Assembly (NCBI RefSeq): GCF_000939975.1
Contig: NZ_LK391969.1
Coordinates: 1,555,344-1,619,343, forward strand
Source: Pseudomonas saudimassiliensis
GTDB taxonomy: Bacteria; Pseudomonadota; Gammaproteobacteria; Pseudomonadales; Pseudomonadaceae
DNA length: 64,000 bases
Direction of reading: 5' to 3'
In this document: positions 61,325 to 64,000 of the stretch, in pieces
How the letters are laid out: every line of letters begins with the position of its first letter
How positions within the stretch are numbered: position 1 is the first letter of the stretch
Program-made: the position numbers and the translations under genes
The notes under the pieces: model-generated
The model's input: only the letters and a program-made list of their open reading frames with translations
Database searches by the model: none
What the model was told of the DNA's origin: nothing

Positions 61325-62344
61325 TCACTGCGGTTCTATCTCGCGGATGTGACGGCCGACCGCCAGCCAGGCCCCTGCCAGGCCCAGCAGGATGGCCCCG
61401 CCTAGCAGTACCAGCCCGTCCTGCCAGGGCATGCCGGACAGGGCGAAATCGCTCTGGTAGAGCGCCGCCAGGTCGCGCACCGTACCGTTGAGCCAGGCCA
61501 GGCCGGCTGCCAGCAGCAACCAGGCCAGCACCCCGGCCAGCAGACCGTAGAGCATGCCCAGATAGAGGAAGGGCCGGCGAACGAAGGCATCGGTGCCGCC
61601 CACCAGCTTGATCACCAGGATCTCGTTGCGCCGACTCTCGATCGCCAGGCGGATGGTGTTGGCCATGACCAGCAGCATGGTCAGCACCAGGAGCAGCGCC
61701 AGCCCGCCGGTGAAACGCTCCACCATGGCCAGAATCGCCGTCAGCCGCTCCACCCAGAGCATATCGATCTGCACCTGGTCCACCCCCGGGAGCTGCGCCA
61801 GTTGTCCGCGCAGCGGCTCCAGCGCGGCGGCACCACCTGCCAGATCCTGCGGCATGACCAGGATCACGTCTGGCAGCGGATTGTAGGCCAGCTGCTGCAG
61901 CGCATCGCCCAGCCCGGAATGCTGCTGGAATTCCACCAATGCCAGCTCGCGGTCAAGCAGCTGGGCCTCGGCGACCCCATCCAGTGCCGCGATATCCTCG
62001 CGCAGGGCCGCGGCGGCCTGCGGCTCGATATCCTGTTGCAGATAGACCGACAGCTGGGCAGCCCGCTGCCAGTCGATGCCTAGCCGCTCCACCTGGTCGA
62101 TCAGCACCGACAGCCCCATCGGCAGCGCCAGCACTATGGTCATCACCAGCACAATCATGGTGGTGCTGACCGGGTGTTCGCGGATGCGGCGCAGCGCCAG
62201 GCGCGCGCTGTCCCGGTGACTGCCCGCCCAGCTGCGCAGCGGATGGCGCCAGTCCCGGCGGGAACGGGCCGCGCCGGCGGCCTTCGGTGGTCGCTTGTCG
62301 GCCTTGTCGGTCGGTTGTGGCTGCTTGGCCATGCTATTCCCCAT
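61325..62344 (-). CDS. ftsX: Cell-division ABC transporter-like permease FtsX
   Basis: Divisome membrane protein of 339 residues that, with FtsE, controls septal peptidoglycan hydrolases. A Lys/Arg/Pro-rich cytoplasmic N-terminus (about 1-55) is followed by a first helix (TTMIVLVMTIVLALPMGLSVL), a periplasmic domain (about 85-210, SVYLQQDIEPQAAAALREDI) and three C-terminal helices with the FtsX signature ESRRNEILVIKLVGGTDAFVRRPFLYLG. It overlaps ftsE by 11 bp. The start may also be the ATG four codons later. Confidence 0.95.
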   Translation of the reverse strand: MGNSMAKQPQPTDKADKRPPKAAGAARSRRDWRHPLRSWAGSHRDSARLALRRIREHPVSTTMIVLVMTIVLALPMGLSVLIDQVERLGIDWQRAAQLSVYLQQDIEPQAAAALREDIAALDGVAEAQLLDRELALVEFQQHSGLGDALQQLAYNPLPDVILVMPQDLAGGAAALEPLRGQLAQLPGVDQVQIDMLWVERLTAILAMVERFTGGLALLLVLTMLLVMANTIRLAIESRRNEILVIKLVGGTDAFVRRPFLYLGMLYGLLAGVLAWLLLAAGLAWLNGTVRDLAALYQSDFALSGMPWQDGLVLLGGAILLGLAGAWLAVGRHIREIEPQ

Positions 62345-62996
62345 CGACCAGTAGCCGACCCTCGTTGAGAGTCAGCATGCGGTGGTCCAGCTGTGCGATC
62401 AGCGGCAGGTCATGGCTGGCGATCAGTACCGTCACCCCGACCCGGTTGAAGTCCTCGAACAGCCCCATGATTTCCGCAGACAGCTCCGGATCGAGGTTGC
62501 CGGTAGGCTCGTCGGCCAGCAGCAGGGCCGGCTTGTGCACCACCGCCCGGGCAATGCCGACCCGCTGCTGCTCACCGCCCGACAGGGCGATGGGATACAT
62601 GCTTTCCTTCTTCAGCAGGCCCACCTTGCCCAGCGCCGCCCGCACCCGCCGGCCAATCTCGTCGCGCGGGGTGCCGTTGATGATCAGCGGCAGCGCCACG
62701 TTGTCGAATACCGTGCGGTCGAACAGCAGCTGGTGGTTCTGGAACACCACGCCCACCTGGCGGCGCAGGTAGGGAATATCGTGGCTGCCGAGATCCCGCA
62801 GGTTCTGCCCGCCCACGAACACCTGCCCCGAGCTGGGCCGCTCCATGCACATGATCAGTTTCAGCAGCGTGCTCTTGCCCGCGCCGGAATGGCCGGTGAT
62901 GAACACCATCTCCCCGGTGCGGATATGAAAGCTCAGGCTGTCCAGGCCCTGGTGGCCGTTGGGGTAGCGCTTGCTGACCTGCTCGAAACGGATCAT
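62334..62996 (-). CDS. ftsE: Cell-division ATP-binding protein FtsE
   Basis: Cytoplasmic ATPase of 220 residues partnering FtsX. It opens MIRFEQVSKRYPNGHQGL and has Walker A TGHSGAGKSTLLK, signature ALSGGEQQRVGIARAV, Walker B LLLADEPTGNLD and switch His in IASHDLPL. The start lies 3 bp after the ftsY stop and its end overlaps ftsX, so the three genes form one operon. Confidence 0.97.
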   Translation of the reverse strand: MIRFEQVSKRYPNGHQGLDSLSFHIRTGEMVFITGHSGAGKSTLLKLIMCMERPSSGQVFVGGQNLRDLGSHDIPYLRRQVGVVFQNHQLLFDRTVFDNVALPLIINGTPRDEIGRRVRAALGKVGLLKKESMYPIALSGGEQQRVGIARAVVHKPALLLADEPTGNLDPELSAEIMGLFEDFNRVGVTVLIASHDLPLIAQLDHRMLTLNEGRLLVDGE

Positions 62997-62999
62997 GGA

Positions 63000-64000
63000 T
63001 TATTCGCGCCCGAACAGCGCCTTGACGAACTCCGGCGCGGTAAAGGGCCGCAGATCATCGATCTGCTCGCCAACGCCGATGAAACGGATCGGCAAGCCAA
63101 ACTGCTTGGCCAGGGCGAAGATCACCCCGCCCTTGGCGGTACCATCGAGCTTGGTCAACACCAGGCCGGTAAGGCCCACAGCCTGATCGAACAGCTTGGT
63201 CTGGCTGATGGCGTTCTGGCCGGTGCCGGCATCCAGCACCAGCAGCACCTCGTGGGGCGCCTCGGGGTCGAGCTTGGCCAGCACGCGCTTGACCTTCTTC
63301 AGCTCGTCCATGAGGTTGTCCTTGTTGTGCAGGCGCCCGGCGGTGTCGGCGATGAGCACGTCCACCCCGCGGGACTTGGCCGCCTGCAGCGCGTCGAACA
63401 CCACCGAGGCGGAGTCGGCGCCGGTGTGCTGGGCGATCACCGGAATACTGTTGCGCTCGCCCCACACCTGCAGCTGCTCGACCGCTGCCGCGCGGAAGGT
63501 ATCGCCCGCCGCCAGCATGACCTGCTTGCCCTCGCCCTGCAGGCGCTTGGCCAGCTTGCCGATGGTGGTGGTCTTGCCAACGCCGTTGACGCCCACCACC
63601 AGGATCACATAGGGCGTTTTCTGGGTATCCACCACCATGGGTTTGGCGACGTGGGTCAGCAGGCTTTCCAGTTCGTTCTGCAGCGCCCGGTACAGGGCAT
63701 TGCGGTTGGACAGTTCGCGGCGGCGTACCCGTTGTTGCAGCGACTCCATGATCAGCGTGGTGGCTTCGATGCCGACGTCGGCCATCAGCAGACGGGTTTC
63801 CATCTCCTCCAGCAGCTCGTCATCGATTTCCTTCTCGCCGAGAAACAGGTTGGCCATACCCTCGCCGAGGTTGGCGCTGGTCTTGGACAGGCCGGCGCGC
63901 ATCCGCGCGAAGAACCCCTTGGGTTCAGGGGCTGGCGGCGCCGGCTCGGCGGCCGGCTGCTCGGCAAGACCGGAAAACAACTCCGCCGCGGCGGCCCGGG
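63000..64000 (-). CDS. ftsY: Signal recognition particle receptor FtsY (N-terminus beyond window)
   Basis: GTPase that docks SRP-ribosome complexes at the inner membrane for co-translational insertion. The visible part ends at the stop at 63000-63002 and runs through the right edge; the reading frame continues past a TTG at 63980 ([14 protein letters not shown]), so the 5' end is missing. An acidic/Ala-Pro-rich segment precedes the NG domain. GTPase motifs are [18 protein letters not shown] (G1), DTAGRLHNK (G3) and [10 protein letters not shown] (G4/G5). First gene of the ftsYEX unit. Confidence 0.95.
   Translation of the reverse strand, partial: RAAAAELFSGLAEQPAAEPAPPAPEPKGFFARMRAGLSKTSANLGEGMANLFLGEKEIDDELLEEMETRLLMADVGIEATTLIMESLQQRVRRRELSNRNALYRALQNELESLLTHVAKPMVVDTQKTPYVILVVGVNGVGKTTTIGKLAKRLQGEGKQVMLAAGDTFRAAAVEQLQVWGERNSIPVIAQHTGADSASVVFDALQAAKSRGVDVLIADTAGRLHNKDNLMDELKKVKRVLAKLDPEAPHEVLLVLDAGTGQNAISQTKLFDQAVGLTGLVLTKLDGTAKGGVIFALAKQFGLPIRFIGVGEQIDDLRPFTAPEFVKALFGRE

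Overview
The window is GC-rich, densely coded gammaproteobacterial chromosome. The ftsY-ftsE-ftsX-rpoH block at the right edge, an ANR-type regulatory site, an OprD-type porin and the gene style point to Pseudomonadaceae (Pseudomonas or Halopseudomonas-like). This placement is inferred from gene content, not from a database search. I saw no tRNA, rRNA, CRISPR array or insertion sequence.

Left part (1-18.8 kb), surface and biofilm functions. The first 14.6 kb are one gigantic minus-strand gene, open through the left edge, for a filamentous-haemagglutinin/LktA-type exoprotein of at least 4,871 residues. Its N-terminus is a secretion (TPS-like) domain and its middle is a long array of units of roughly 53-56 residues. 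A NarL/LuxR response regulator and a hybrid histidine kinase diverge from it. One 14-bp palindrome type occurs upstream of both the adhesin and the regulator. Next come an interrupted fragment of pgaA and an orphan pgaD, which look like the ends of a PNAG exopolysaccharide operon whose middle is gone.

Middle part (18.8-39.1 kb), a molybdenum island. After a CobB-type sirtuin and a methyltransferase come modABC (molybdate uptake), moeA-moaB-moaA on the minus strand, and mobA-moaCDE-moeA2 on the plus strand. Together they cover most of Moco biosynthesis. They lead into a type II DMSO-reductase-family operon: cytochrome c, Tat-exported Mo subunit A, Fe-S subunit B, TorD-like chaperone, haem-b-type gamma subunit, an Nbp35-like P-loop ATPase with an extra N-terminal Cys motif, a 617-residue beta-propeller protein and an OprD-type porin. 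A perfect TTGAC-N4-GTCAA site with a correctly spaced -10 element precedes the cytochrome gene, so anaerobic ANR/DNR control is likely. The substrate cannot be read from the sequence. The added ATPase and propeller make this the best candidate for an undescribed system here.

Right part (39.3-64 kb). This holds YigZ, a Blc lipocalin, a DUF2236 protein, a CstA-family carrier, and a tctCBA tripartite tricarboxylate transporter with an IclR-like operator and an intercistronic hairpin. A minus-strand TonB receptor / methyltransferase / siderophore-binding-protein cassette has a Fur-like site upstream. Nearby are an orphan OmpR-type regulator lacking the phospho-acceptor Asp and a secreted subtilase-like protein with Glu at the catalytic Asp position. 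A PAS-GGDEF-EAL protein, hemN, a small membrane-anchored unknown, rpoH, ftsX, ftsE and the 3' part of ftsY complete the window.
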